A stretch of DNA of 64,000 nt from Alphaproteobacteria bacterium (GTDB taxonomy: Bacteria; Pseudomonadota; Alphaproteobacteria; DSM-16000; Inquilinaceae): NCBI GenBank assembly GCA_028277405.1, contig JANQGH010000009.1, positions 1 through 64,000 on the forward strand, written 5' to 3'. The translations under genes and the position numbers were made by a program. Under the pieces are notes generated by a model, which saw only the letters and a list, made by a program, of their open reading frames with translations, was not told the origin of the DNA and made no database searches. Positions 29,512 through 38,060 of this stretch are shown one piece after another (within the stretch, counting starts at the first letter, position 1; each line of letters begins with the position of its first letter).

Positions 29512-30582
29512 TCAACCCGCCCAGGGAGGATCGGCGTCCGGATAGAGCCGATTCCACATCTCCTCGACATTATCGTGGGTCACAAGAACGGTCGGCACCA
29601 GAATATCGGGCTGCACCGTCTCGCCCAACGCGTTCTTGCACAGGGCGTCGATGCCCGCGCGTCCGGTCAGGATGCCTTGCTGGCCGGAAAGCGCGCGCAG
29701 GATCGGTTGTCCGTTCGGCAACGCCGGTTCGCCGGAATGGAGCGCCTGCATGCCGTCGCGCTCGGCATCGTAACCGCACAGCAGGATCTCGCGGTCGGAT
29801 TCCTCGATCGCCCGCCAGGCGCCCGGAATGGCCCGGCTCCAATTGGCGAAGATGCCGTCCAGATCCGGGTTGGCCTGGATGATGTTCTGCGCAGCGGTCA
29901 GAGCTTCGTCCTGGCTCCAGACGCCTTGCATGGCGACCATCTCCGCGCCGGCCTGTTCGATGGCGTCGATCGAACCTTGCTCGCGGTCCCGAATGGTCTG
30001 CAATCCCAGCGGGATCGAGATCACGCCGATGCGCTTGCCGGCACCGCCGCCGAGCGCGTCCAGCAGCGCCTGGGTACCCTGAAAGCAGCCTTCGTAAGAA
30101 GCTGAGTTCATGACCGACAGCACCTCGCCGCGGCTTGGCGGGCCGCCGACAACGACCACCGGAACGTCCTGGCGGTTGGCCTGGCGAATGGCCGATGAGA
30201 TCGAGTCACTGTCGACCGCGATCATGAAGATGCCGTCAACCTGCTGCTGCAACAGGGATTCGATATCCGAAATCTGCTTGGCGGCGTCGAAATTGGCGTC
30301 GCTGATCAACAGGTCGATGTCGTACTCGCTGGCCGCCAGTTCGCCGCCTTCAACCACCGAGTTGATGAAGTCATCGGTGCGGTGGTTCATGTTGAACCCA
30401 AGGCGCAGGCCACGCCCCCTGATTTCCGCCACCTCTTCGTCGGTCAGGATCAGCGATTCCGCCGTGCTGACCTGGGCGCGAGCCCGACGCGGCAGATAGA
30501 GGCTCGCCGCGGTACCCGCGCCGACCAAACCCATGGTGCCCAAGACCTGGCGTCTGGTTGCACGCCCAAAGCCGTGTTTCAT
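29512..30582 (-). CDS. Sugar ABC transporter substrate-binding protein, RbsB type
   Basis: This periplasmic protein of about 356 residues binds the sugar for the RbsA/RbsC-type transporter. Its leader has a twin-arginine motif (RATRRQVLGTMGLVGAG), so export by the Tat route is likely. The peripla_BP_4-type core shows LLISDANFDAAKQISDIESLLQQQVDGIFM, then VVVVGGPPSRGE and QGVWSQDEALTAAQNIIQANPDLDGIF. The ATG at 30582 is preceded by GGGGAGGAAGG, which decides the start against a longer frame to 30687. The likely operator at 30657-30672 lies just upstream. Confidence 0.92.
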   Translation of the reverse strand: MKHGFGRATRRQVLGTMGLVGAGTAASLYLPRRARAQVSTAESLILTDEEVAEIRGRGLRLGFNMNHRTDDFINSVVEGGELAASEYDIDLLISDANFDAAKQISDIESLLQQQVDGIFMIAVDSDSISSAIRQANRQDVPVVVVGGPPSRGEVLSVMNSASYEGCFQGTQALLDALGGGAGKRIGVISIPLGLQTIRDREQGSIDAIEQAGAEMVAMQGVWSQDEALTAAQNIIQANPDLDGIFANWSRAIPGAWRAIEESDREILLCGYDAERDGMQALHSGEPALPNGQPILRALSGQQGILTGRAGIDALCKNALGETVQPDILVPTVLVTHDNVEEMWNRLYPDADPPWAG

Positions 30583-30656
30583 CGCCTTCCTCCCCGATAT
30601 GCCCCTGCAGAACCGTTGGCCCGCAAGAATGGTTCGCATGTAGCCTCCAGACTGAA

Positions 30657-30672
30657 ACAAAAACGTTTTTGT
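30657..30672. promoter_or_regulatory. LacI-type operator palindrome
   Basis: ACAAAAACGTTTTTGT is a perfect 16-base palindrome with a central CG, the hallmark of LacI/GalR-family operators. It sits between the divergent ribose-type binding protein gene (start 30582) and the TRAP binding protein gene (start 30821). It could control either operon. No LacI-family gene is in the neighbourhood, so the repressor would be encoded elsewhere. Confidence 0.7.
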
Positions 30673-30820
30673 AGCAAGCGGATTCATGCGCTTGTGGACC
30701 TTGTCTCGCGTCGAGCTTGGCTGCGCAAAGCACCTTGGGTGGTGCGGTGCGCTGGCCTACACTGGCGTGAAGCCGGCGCGAAACTTGCGTCGAAGCCAGT
30801 CGGAATGGGGGAGGATTATC

Positions 30821-31831
30821 ATGCAGTCGGTTCGTGCTGGCCTGTTGGGAGCTGTCGCCACACTCATGGCCTTTGGCGGTACGGCCTTGGCGCAGGAATA
30901 CACGCTGCGCCTGGCGCACTATCTGCCGCCCACCCACAATCAGGCCGCCAACGTGATCCCGGACTGGGTCCAGCGGATTGAGGAGCAGTCGGATGGGCGG
31001 ATCGCGATCGAGGTCTTTCCCGCCGGTCAATTGCTGGGCATCGCCGACATCTATGACGGGGTCGAGGCGGGGGTCGCCGACATTGGATGGGGATTGCCGG
31101 CGATCCAGCCCGGCCGCTTTCCGATGCTGTCGCTGATGGAACTGCCGTTCGAATTTCAAAGCGCAGAACAGGCGAGCCGCGTCGCCATGACCTTGCTCGA
31201 TGAGGGCGTGTTGGACGACGAGTTCGACGGTGTCGTGCCGCTTTACATCCACACCCATTCGCCCGCAGGCGTACACACCCGCGAGGCGCCGGTGAACGCG
31301 CCCGGCGACCTTGACGGTCTGCGTATCCGCTTTCCATCGGCGCCCGTGCGAGAAATGCTGACGGCCTGGGGCGCCGATCCCGTCGGCGTACCGGCGCCGC
31401 AGGTTTACGAGAATTTGGAAACCGGCGTGCTGGACGGTGTGGCCTTCCCGTATGAAGCCATGAAAGGTCTGCGACTGGGCGAACAGGTCAGCTACCACAC
31501 TGAACTGCCGCTCTATACGCTGACCTTCTACATGATCATGAACCAGCAGGTGTTCGACGATCTGCCGGAGGATCTGCAGCAAGTGATCCTGGACAATTCC
31601 GGGATGGACGAGGCAGTCGCCGTCGGCCGCTCGTGGGACGAGGAAGACCAGCGCGGCCGCGACTACGTCCAGGAACTCGGCAACGAAATCATCGTCATTC
31701 CTGAAGACGAGATCCCCGCCTGGCGGGTACCCGTCGACGCCGCTATCGCGGCCTATCTCGATCGTTTGCAGGACGAAGGGTATCCGTCGCGCGAGGTTTA
31801 CGGCCGCATTCAGGAAATCGCCGCCGAGTAG
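30821..31831 (+). CDS. dctP: TRAP transporter substrate-binding protein DctP family
   Basis: This 336-residue periplasmic protein binds an acid-type solute and hands it to the DctQM membrane complex. A Sec signal (MQSVRAGLLGAVATLMAFGGTALAQ) is followed by YTLRLAHYLPPTHNQAANVIPDWVQRIEEQSDGRIAIEVFPAGQLLG, the typical DctP opening. The arginine of the LDGLRIRFPS motif is the usual carboxylate-binding residue. The start at 30821 has a GGGGGAGG element. It heads the dctPQM operon, which is followed by a convergent M24 enzyme gene. Confidence 0.93.
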   Translation: MQSVRAGLLGAVATLMAFGGTALAQEYTLRLAHYLPPTHNQAANVIPDWVQRIEEQSDGRIAIEVFPAGQLLGIADIYDGVEAGVADIGWGLPAIQPGRFPMLSLMELPFEFQSAEQASRVAMTLLDEGVLDDEFDGVVPLYIHTHSPAGVHTREAPVNAPGDLDGLRIRFPSAPVREMLTAWGADPVGVPAPQVYENLETGVLDGVAFPYEAMKGLRLGEQVSYHTELPLYTLTFYMIMNQQVFDDLPEDLQQVILDNSGMDEAVAVGRSWDEEDQRGRDYVQELGNEIIVIPEDEIPAWRVPVDAAIAAYLDRLQDEGYPSREVYGRIQEIAAE

Positions 31832-31860
31832 GGCACGGCAAGCCTAAATCCGTCCAGGCC

Positions 31861-32379
31861 ATGCTGGCGGCCGCGGAACGGGCCACCGCTTGGACGACGC
31901 GCGCCATGGCGCTGGTCGGCGCTGTGGCGCTGGCGCTCCTCATGGTGCTCGTCACCGTCGTCGACGTTGTCTTGCGCCAAGCCGGCCTGGCCATTCCGGG
32001 CGCCTTCGAACTGGTGACCTTGGGCATGCGCGTTCTCGTGGCGCTGGCCATGCCGTACGCGTTTTGGACCGGCGGGCATGTCGCGGTGGAGCTGTTTACC
32101 GACCGGCTGCCAGACCGTCTGCGTGCCGCGATCATCGCCTTTGGCCTAGCCCTCGCCGGACTGGTCATGGCGCTGCTTGTCTGGGCCTCGTGGGGTCGCG
32201 CCGCCAATGCGCTCAGGCGCGGAGACATCACTGTCGATCTCGGCATGCCCGAAATCGTGTTCTGGATCCCGCTCTTGGCCGGTGCGGCCCTGTGCGTGCC
32301 GGTCGTGGCGTTGATGGCTGTCCGACAGGGGGGGATCGCGCTAGGCATTCTCTCGCCAAGGCCCGGGCAGACCGCATGA
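31861..32379 (+). CDS. dctQ: TRAP transporter small permease DctQ family
   Basis: This 172-residue protein has four hydrophobic segments, the norm for DctQ. Typical parts are ALALLMVLVTVVDVVLRQAGLAIPGAFELV near the N terminus and the FWTGGHVAVELFTDRLP loop. The stop codon overlaps the start of the large permease gene (ATGA at 32376-32379), so the two are translated together. It forms the regulatory or scaffold part of the TRAP membrane complex. Confidence 0.9.
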   Translation: MLAAAERATAWTTRAMALVGAVALALLMVLVTVVDVVLRQAGLAIPGAFELVTLGMRVLVALAMPYAFWTGGHVAVELFTDRLPDRLRAAIIAFGLALAGLVMALLVWASWGRAANALRRGDITVDLGMPEIVFWIPLLAGAALCVPVVALMAVRQGGIALGILSPRPGQTA

Positions 32380-33692
32380 CGCCGCTGGCCATCGGCATTC
32401 TGTTCACGATCCTGCTGTTCGTGCTGATCGGGCTCAGGGTGCCGGTCGCGGTGTCGATGCTGGTCGCGGCCATCGGCGGTATCCTGGTGATCCAAGGCTG
32501 GCGGGCCGCCGCGTTCCAGCTTGGCGCCGTCCCGTTTGCCTCCACCGCCTACGCGCTTTCCGTCGTGCCGCTGTTCGTGCTGATGGGCGCGTTCGCCGCG
32601 CGTACGGGGCTGGCGCGCGAGCTCTACGACGCGGCCAACGCGATGACCGGGCATCGGCGCGGCGGGCTGGCCATGGGCACAGTCGCCGGTTGCGCCGGTT
32701 TTTCGACCATCTGCGGCTCGTCGCTGGCGACGGCGGCGACCATGGGCGGCGTCTCGCTGAAGGAGATGACCCGCTATGGCTACGACAACCGGCTGTCCTC
32801 GGGCGCCGTGGCGGCGGGCGGCACGATCGGTATCCTGATCCCGCCCTCCGTCATTCTGGTGATCTACGCGATCCTGACCGAGCAGTCGGTCGGCGCCCTG
32901 TTTGCCGCCGGCCTGCTGCCGGGCATCCTGCTGACCGCCTTGTTCATGGTTACGATCTGGGTCTGGGCGCGTCTCCGACCCGGCGCCGCGCCACGCTCGG
33001 ACCGGCTTCCCTGGCGCCAGCGCTTGCAGGCCCTGGCCGGCATATGGGCGGTCCTGCTGCTGGTCCTGCTGGTCATCGGCGGCATCTACACCGGCTTCTT
33101 CACGCCCACGGAGTCGGCAGGCATCGGCGCGTTCGGCACTTTTCTGATCGGTCTCGCGCGCCGGCGATTCACCGCCAAAATCCTGATCGAATGCCTGTTG
33201 GAGGCGGCGGTGACCACGGCCATGATCTTCCTGATCATTTTCGGCTCCAGCCTGTTTTCGACGTTCCTCACCGTCACGGGCATCACCCAGGCGCTCAGTG
33301 CCCTGACCAGCCAATCGGGGCTGGCGCCGATCACCATTCTGCTGCTGATGCTGCTCGTACTGATGGTGCTCGGCTGTTTCATGGACAGCCTCGGCATCGT
33401 CCTTCTAACCGTGCCGGTCTTCTTTCCTGTGCTGATGACCCTGGATTTCGGCCTGGGCGCCGTGGAAACCGGCATCTGGTTCGGCATCCTGCTGGTCATG
33501 ACCGTGGAGATGGGGCTGATCACGCCACCGGTCGGCATGAACGTGTTCATCGTACGCGGCGTGGCGCCCGACATTCCGATCGGACGGATCTACGCCGGCG
33601 TGCTGCCGTTCCTGATCGCCTTCCTCGCCGCGATCGCCCTTATCCTGCTTTTGCCGGAGATCGCCCTGTGGCTGCCGGGGAGACTGGGCTGA
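32376..33692 (+). CDS. dctM: TRAP transporter large permease DctM family
   Basis: This 438-residue protein is the transport subunit, with about 12 hydrophobic segments, and uses a sodium gradient in known systems. Diagnostic parts are IGLRVPVAVSMLVAAI, VVPLFVLMGAFAARTGLARELY, the GCAGFSTICGSSLATAATMGGVSLKEM stretch, and SSGAVAAGGTIGILIPPSVILVIYA. The true start is the ATG at 32376 overlapping dctQ; a longer reading frame running back to 31890 through dctQ is a shadow. The GLITPPVGMNVFI motif appears near the end. Confidence 0.93.
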   Translation: MTPLAIGILFTILLFVLIGLRVPVAVSMLVAAIGGILVIQGWRAAAFQLGAVPFASTAYALSVVPLFVLMGAFAARTGLARELYDAANAMTGHRRGGLAMGTVAGCAGFSTICGSSLATAATMGGVSLKEMTRYGYDNRLSSGAVAAGGTIGILIPPSVILVIYAILTEQSVGALFAAGLLPGILLTALFMVTIWVWARLRPGAAPRSDRLPWRQRLQALAGIWAVLLLVLLVIGGIYTGFFTPTESAGIGAFGTFLIGLARRRFTAKILIECLLEAAVTTAMIFLIIFGSSLFSTFLTVTGITQALSALTSQSGLAPITILLLMLLVLMVLGCFMDSLGIVLLTVPVFFPVLMTLDFGLGAVETGIWFGILLVMTVEMGLITPPVGMNVFIVRGVAPDIPIGRIYAGVLPFLIAFLAAIALILLLPEIALWLPGRLG

Positions 33693-33695
33693 GGA

Positions 33696-34847
33696 CTATT
33701 TGACGATCAGATCCACGGTGGACTTGGTCAAGGGCTCGCACCCGGTGTCGGTCACCAGAACCGTATGGCCGCTCGTGGCGGCCAGCCCCGCGTCGCTGTC
33801 GAACAGGATGATGTGGATGAAAAACACCATGCCCGGCGCCGCCTCGATCGGGTTGCCGTGATAGAGCATGGGCCAGTCCATCCAGTTCGGCGCGAACGTG
33901 GTGCCCAGCGAATAGCCGCAGGCATTCATACGATGCGCGCCGAAGCCAGCCCGGTCGAGCGTGTCGGCATGGGCGTCGAACACGGCTCCGATCGGCTGGC
34001 CCGGTCTCAGCGCGTCCATCGCGGCGTAGAGGGCATCGACGGCAGCCCGGTGCATTGCGACCTGGCGATCGGGTGGCGTGCCGACCCGAACCGTGCGCAT
34101 TAGGCAAGCATGGTAGTGCCTGTACGTCCCAGCGATTTCCAGCATCAGCTGGTCGTCCGGATCGAGGTGGCGCCGGCCCGTGAAGTATCGGCACATCAGG
34201 GCGCCCGGGCCTGACCCGATGATGTGTTCATTGGCCGGATCGTCGCCGCCGCCACGCCAGATCGCCCCTTGCAGCTCGGCCAAGATGTCGCCTTCGAAGG
34301 CGCCGGCATATGTGGCGTCGACGGCCTTGTCGTAGGCCTGGTCGACCAGCTCGGCGGCGCGACGGACATAGGCGAGCTCGGCGTCGCTCTTCACCAGCCG
34401 CAGCCGGCTGACCAGGGACGAGGCGTCCTCGGTGGTGGCCAGGTCGGCCAGTCCCTCCAACAGCCGAAAGCCCAGCGCAGCGGTCAGGCCATAGGCATCC
34501 CATTCGACGCCCAGGCGGCCATCGCGCAGACCCTTCTCCACGAGAATGTCTCTGAGATCGTCGACCGGATTTGCGCCGGCCCGGTCGGTCCAGACCCGGA
34601 CATCCTTGATCACCGAGGTGAAGTGCGCTTGTCGCCGATCCGGCGCCCTCGTCAGCAATGTCATGCCGCCGTCGGCGGTCAGCACCAGGCACTGGAAATA
34701 GACATAGCCGAACGTGTCGTAGCCGGTCAGGTAATAGAGGCTTTCCTGGCGAAACAGCAGCAGCGCGTCGAAACCATGGTCGGTCATCGAACGGCAGGTG
34801 CGGGCTCGTCGGTCGGCAAGTTCTTTGGCGGAAAAGTGGATTGGCAT
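33696..34847 (-). CDS. M24 family hydrolase, ectoine-hydrolase (DoeA)/creatinase-like
   Basis: This 383-residue protein has the pita-bread fold of M24 enzymes: an N-terminal domain (LYYLTGYDTFGYVYFQCLVL) and a catalytic domain. Metal-dependent members carry a DxxxxxxxxxxD pair, but the matching stretch here reads LEIAGTYRHYHACLMRT, without those aspartates. This pattern is shared with DoeA-type ectoine hydrolases and creatinase, which work without metal. It ends 3 bases after the stop of dctM and is convergent with it. A role in using a compatible solute or amide imported by that TRAP system is possible but not proven. Confidence 0.82.
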   Translation of the reverse strand: MPIHFSAKELADRRARTCRSMTDHGFDALLLFRQESLYYLTGYDTFGYVYFQCLVLTADGGMTLLTRAPDRRQAHFTSVIKDVRVWTDRAGANPVDDLRDILVEKGLRDGRLGVEWDAYGLTAALGFRLLEGLADLATTEDASSLVSRLRLVKSDAELAYVRRAAELVDQAYDKAVDATYAGAFEGDILAELQGAIWRGGGDDPANEHIIGSGPGALMCRYFTGRRHLDPDDQLMLEIAGTYRHYHACLMRTVRVGTPPDRQVAMHRAAVDALYAAMDALRPGQPIGAVFDAHADTLDRAGFGAHRMNACGYSLGTTFAPNWMDWPMLYHGNPIEAAPGMVFFIHIILFDSDAGLAATSGHTVLVTDTGCEPLTKSTVDLIVK

Positions 34848-34883
34848 GGCAAGCCGGCTATCGAATCGGGAGCTTTGGAAAGC

Positions 34884-35981
34884 TTAGGGCGCCGGTGCGT
34901 ACTCGGGCAACGTTGCGATCTCGACCGGCCGGTCAATGCCCTCGAGTTTGACCGCGGGCAGGGCGTGCATCGGTTCGCTCGCCAAATCGGCGAGGTGCCG
35001 CGACAGCAACACCGGAACACCCAGTCGCTTGCATTGCCCCTCCAATCGGCTGGCATGATTGACCGTCGGGCCGATTACGGTGAAGTCCAGCCGGTCCGGC
35101 GCCCCGATATTGCCGTAGATGACCGGCCCGACATGAAGCGCGATGCCGAAGTCCGGGTCGGGCTCGCCGGCGGCGCGGCGCCGTTCGCGGTCGGTATCGA
35201 TCGCACCGCGCGCCGATCGCACGGCCTTTAATGCCCGGTCCGCGGCTTCGCGCGGGTCATCCAGGGTCGGGAAGATCGCCAACAATCCGTCGCCGATAAA
35301 TTTCAGGACCTCGCCGCCGAACGCCTTGATGGGGCCTGCCTGGCGTTCGAAATAGGCGTTCAACAGTGCGATGACCTGATCGCCGGGTAGCCGGCCCGAC
35401 AGCTCGGTGAAGCCGCGAATGTCCGACGCCCACAGGACGGCGTCGATGGTTTCGCCGGCACCTCGCGTCATCGCGCCTTCCAGGACGCGCGCGGCGCTGC
35501 GCCGGCCGAGATAAGTCTCGGCGACAACCGACAAGGTCTCGCGCTGCACCAGCACCTCCAGCGGCGTCGCCAATCGGGCGGCCAAGTCTTCGAACAATCT
35601 CCGCTCGGCTGGCTCGGTGCCCGACCATTGCAGGATATGCAGGCTGCCGTCGCTGAAGGTCAGCGGTGTGACCAGCCCCGGCTCGGCCGTTTTGCCGCCG
35701 TCCGCGAGACCGGGCAGGCTGGCGCCCAATCCGGTGTGAAAGACGAACCGCTCCGCCGCCCGGCCGGTCTCGGCACTCCAATCGACAGTGATGCGGGCGA
35801 GCAGAGGGTTGAGCGCCGCTACCTCAAGGCTGGCGGACGACAGCCTCAGGCCGCCTTCGATCGCCTTGTTGCACACGCCTGCCAGCAGGGCCGGGACGGC
35901 GGGTGAGCGCGCGGCCTCGGTCGCCAGCCAGTCATGCAGGGCCGTCGGATCGGGTGACGCGTTGGCGGCTGGTCTGTTCAC
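34884..35981 (-). CDS. Class III adenylate/guanylate cyclase
   Basis: The 365-residue protein joins an N-terminal region of about 190 residues, which resembles no domain I can name, to a class III cyclase domain. The first metal aspartate is in LWASDIRGFTELSG and the second in LKFIGDGLLAIFP, and the substrate region includes IALHVGPVIYGNIG and DFTVIGPTVNHASRLEG. The VIGPTVNHASR motif indicates a complete catalytic core, so cAMP or cGMP synthesis is expected. No transmembrane segments are visible. It is 36 bases from the M24 gene on the same strand. Confidence 0.9.
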   Translation of the reverse strand: MNRPAANASPDPTALHDWLATEAARSPAVPALLAGVCNKAIEGGLRLSSASLEVAALNPLLARITVDWSAETGRAAERFVFHTGLGASLPGLADGGKTAEPGLVTPLTFSDGSLHILQWSGTEPAERRLFEDLAARLATPLEVLVQRETLSVVAETYLGRRSAARVLEGAMTRGAGETIDAVLWASDIRGFTELSGRLPGDQVIALLNAYFERQAGPIKAFGGEVLKFIGDGLLAIFPTLDDPREAADRALKAVRSARGAIDTDRERRRAAGEPDPDFGIALHVGPVIYGNIGAPDRLDFTVIGPTVNHASRLEGQCKRLGVPVLLSRHLADLASEPMHALPAVKLEGIDRPVEIATLPEYAPAP

Positions 35982-36025
35982 AGGTCCAAGATATTTCGTC
36001 GGTCGGCAAAATGCGAAAATGTAAG

Positions 36026-36054
36026 TTGACAGCTACGTAAGTGAATTCTTACAT
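36026..36054 (+). promoter_or_regulatory. Sigma-70-like promoter with inverted repeat, upstream of ArsR gene
   Basis: A perfect -35 box TTGACA (36026-36031) is followed after 17 bases by TTACAT (36049-36054), a weaker -10. The inverted repeat GTAAG-TGAATT-CTTAC (36037-36052) lies in the spacer and -10 region, a likely site for the ArsR protein itself. A third TGTAAG copy is at 36020. Since the ATG is at 36063, transcription would begin almost at the start codon. Confidence 0.65.
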
Positions 36055-36062
36055 ATTGTTCC

Positions 36063-36410
36063 ATGGACGAAGCGTTAAAGGCGCTGGCGGATGGAACTCG
36101 GCGGCGGATCTTGGCCCTGGTATCGCGGGAAGAGCGCACGGCGGGCGACATTGCCGGCCACTTCACAGTCAGCCGGCCGGCCATTTCGCAGCATCTTCGC
36201 GTGCTGCTGGATGCGGGCCTGGTCTCCGTGCGCGGCGACGGCACCAAGCGGTTCTATCGCGCCGATGCCCTTGGCCTGGATGCTCTGCGCCGCGAGATGG
36301 AAACGCTGTGGCGGGGACGCCTGGATCTTTTAAAGCAGGAGGCGGAAGCGGAGGCACGGGCCGCGGAAAAGGCGGCCGATGCCCACGAACCCGAAGGAGA
36401 AACCTCATGA
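36063..36410 (+). CDS. ArsR/SmtB family winged-helix regulator
   Basis: This 115-residue protein has the compact winged helix of ArsR proteins: MDEALKALADGTRRRILALVSREERTAGDIAGHFTVSRPAISQHLRVLLDAGLVSVRGDGTKRFYRA. No cysteine metal site (ELCVCDL) is present, so it belongs to the non-metal, SRPBCC-linked type. It ends with a charged alanine/glutamate-rich helix. The stop overlaps the start of the first SRPBCC gene (ATGA), a very common ArsR-AHSA1 pairing. No ribosome binding site precedes the ATG, in line with a leaderless transcript. Confidence 0.93.
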   Translation: MDEALKALADGTRRRILALVSREERTAGDIAGHFTVSRPAISQHLRVLLDAGLVSVRGDGTKRFYRADALGLDALRREMETLWRGRLDLLKQEAEAEARAAEKAADAHEPEGETS

Positions 36411-36847
36411 CCGACACCGGCAGTTTTCAGCACGAAGTGTTCATCGAGGCGCCGCCGGCGACCATCTTTGCCTTTCTGACCGATCCGGAAAAGATGATCC
36501 GCTGGATGGGCGTCAGCCACGAGTTGGACCCCAAACCCGGCGGCATGTACCGCGTCGACGTGATGAACGGGCATGTCACCCGTGGCGAGTTCCGCGAGGT
36601 CTCGCCCAACGATCGCCTCGTCTACACGTTCGGCTGGGAAGGCGAGGCGACATCGGTGCCGCCCGGCAGCACGGTCGTGACCATTGTGCTGGTACCCCAG
36701 GACAACGGAACCAGCGTCACGCTCGTCCATTCCGGCCTGCCCGTTGCGGCCCTGGAAGGCCACAAGAAGGGCTGGCTGCACTATTGCAGCCGTCTGTCTC
36801 AGGCCGCGGCCGGCCAAGATCCGGGGCCGGACGCCGGACCGGCCTGA
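36407..36847 (+). CDS. SRPBCC (AHSA1/activator of Hsp90-like) domain protein, copy 1
   Basis: The 146-residue protein belongs to the START/SRPBCC ligand-binding superfamily, which holds hydrophobic small molecules in a deep pocket. It opens with a helix-grip pattern FQHEVFIEAPPATIFAFLTDPEKMIRWMG and continues LDPKPGGMYRVDV, GEFREVSPNDRLVYTFGWE, and the end TLVHSGLP, LHYCSRL. It follows the ArsR gene with a four-base overlap and is nearly identical in layout to the next gene. The ligand and role are unknown; family members often act in stress response. Confidence 0.9.
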   Translation: MTDTGSFQHEVFIEAPPATIFAFLTDPEKMIRWMGVSHELDPKPGGMYRVDVMNGHVTRGEFREVSPNDRLVYTFGWEGEATSVPPGSTVVTIVLVPQDNGTSVTLVHSGLPVAALEGHKKGWLHYCSRLSQAAAGQDPGPDAGPA

Positions 36848-36888
36848 TCGACCCGCACACCCGCAATCGCCAGTCAAGGAGACCCGCC

Positions 36889-37332
36889 ATGACCAGCACC
36901 GGAAGCTTCGAACACGAAGTCTTCATCGAGGCACCGCCCGCGACCATCTTCGCCTTTCTGACCGACCCGGAAAAAATGGTTCGCTGGATGGGCGTCACCC
37001 ATGAGCTGGACCCGAAACCGGGCGGCATCTATCGGGTCGATGTCACGAACGGCAACATCGCCAGGGGCGAGTTCAAAGAGGTCTCGCCAAACGATCGACT
37101 GGTCTACAGCTGGGGCTGGGAAGGCCCGGAGACATCCGTCGAGCCCGGCAGTTCCGTCGTCACCATCACGCTCACCCCGCGACCGCCCGGCACGAACGTC
37201 AAGCTGGTCCATTCCGGCTTGCCCGAGCCGGCGGTCGCACCCCATGGCCAGGGCTGGACGCACTATTTCAACCGGTTGGCCGTCGCGGCGGCCGGCGGCG
37301 ACCCCGGTCCGGATTCAATGGTCAAGACCTGA
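36889..37332 (+). CDS. SRPBCC domain protein, copy 2
   Basis: This 147-residue protein is a tandem duplicate of the gene 42 bases upstream: the opening SFEHEVFIEAPPATIFAFLTDPEKMVRWMG differs by only a few residues, while the C-terminal half has diverged more (PETSVEPGSSVVTITLTPRPPGTNV). A GGAG element precedes the ATG. The pattern of divergence suggests that copies keep the fold but bind different ligands. It is part of the ArsR operon and is followed closely by a DUF899 gene. Confidence 0.9.
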   Translation: MTSTGSFEHEVFIEAPPATIFAFLTDPEKMVRWMGVTHELDPKPGGIYRVDVTNGNIARGEFKEVSPNDRLVYSWGWEGPETSVEPGSSVVTITLTPRPPGTNVKLVHSGLPEPAVAPHGQGWTHYFNRLAVAAAGGDPGPDSMVKT

Positions 37333-37352
37333 AGCGCGTAGGGAGCAAAACC

Positions 37353-38060
37353 ATGCAGCACCACCAAATCGTCAGCCAGCAGGAATGGATCGACGCGCGC
37401 AAGGCGCTGTTGGCCAAGGAAAAGGCGTTCACCAGGCAGCGCGACGAACTAAGCGCCGAGCGACGGCAACTGCCCTGGGTGAAGATCGACAAGGACTACC
37501 GGTTTGAAGGTCCGAACGGTTCGGAAAGCCTGTCCGATCTGTTCGACGGCCGGGACCAGCTGGTCGTCTACCACTTCATGTTCGGCCCGGACTGGCAAGA
37601 GGGCTGCCCGAGTTGTTCGATGATGGCCGACACGTTCGACGACGCCATCGTCCATCTCAATCAGCGGAACGTCAGCATGGTGGTGGTTTCACGCGCGCCC
37701 CATGCCAAGCTGAAAGCCTACGAGGACCGGATGGGCTGGCATTTCAGATGGCTGTCCTCGGAAGCCAGCGATTTCAATCAGGACTTCCACGTTACCTTCA
37801 CGGAAGAGGAGCGTGAGAACGGCCAAGCCTATTACAACTACCAGACGGGCAGCTTCCCGGTCGACGAGGCGCCGGGCCTCAGCGTCTTCTACAAGGATGA
37901 TGATGGCCAGATCTTCCACACCTATTCGACCTACGGGCGGGGTCTGGACGCGTTGCTGGGCACCTATCAGTTCCTCGATTTGGTGCCCAATGGCCGCGAT
38001 GAGGACAGTTTGCCGTTCCCTATGGCCTGGATCCGCCGCCACGACGAATATGGCGCCTGA
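37353..38060 (+). CDS. DUF899 family thioredoxin-like protein
   Basis: This 235-residue protein is a typical DUF899 member: VSQQEWIDARKALLAKEKAFTRQRDELSAERRQLPWVKIDKDYRFEGPNG, then VYHFMFGPDWQEGCPSCSMMADTF, where the CPSC pair sits at the thioredoxin active-site position. The fold is thioredoxin-like. Function is unproven, though the CPSC motif would fit a reductase or peroxide-linked role. It starts 20 bases after the second SRPBCC gene and probably closes the ArsR operon. The 234 bases after it (38061-38294) hold no gene I can support. Confidence 0.9.
   Translation: MQHHQIVSQQEWIDARKALLAKEKAFTRQRDELSAERRQLPWVKIDKDYRFEGPNGSESLSDLFDGRDQLVVYHFMFGPDWQEGCPSCSMMADTFDDAIVHLNQRNVSMVVVSRAPHAKLKAYEDRMGWHFRWLSSEASDFNQDFHVTFTEEERENGQAYYNYQTGSFPVDEAPGLSVFYKDDDGQIFHTYSTYGRGLDALLGTYQFLDLVPNGRDEDSLPFPMAWIRRHDEYGA

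Noticed and set aside
31890..32375. N-terminal extension of the DctM reading frame through dctQ
   Set aside because: The extension is out of frame with the real dctQ gene and has no similarity to transporters; the ATG at 32376 overlaps the dctQ stop in the standard way.
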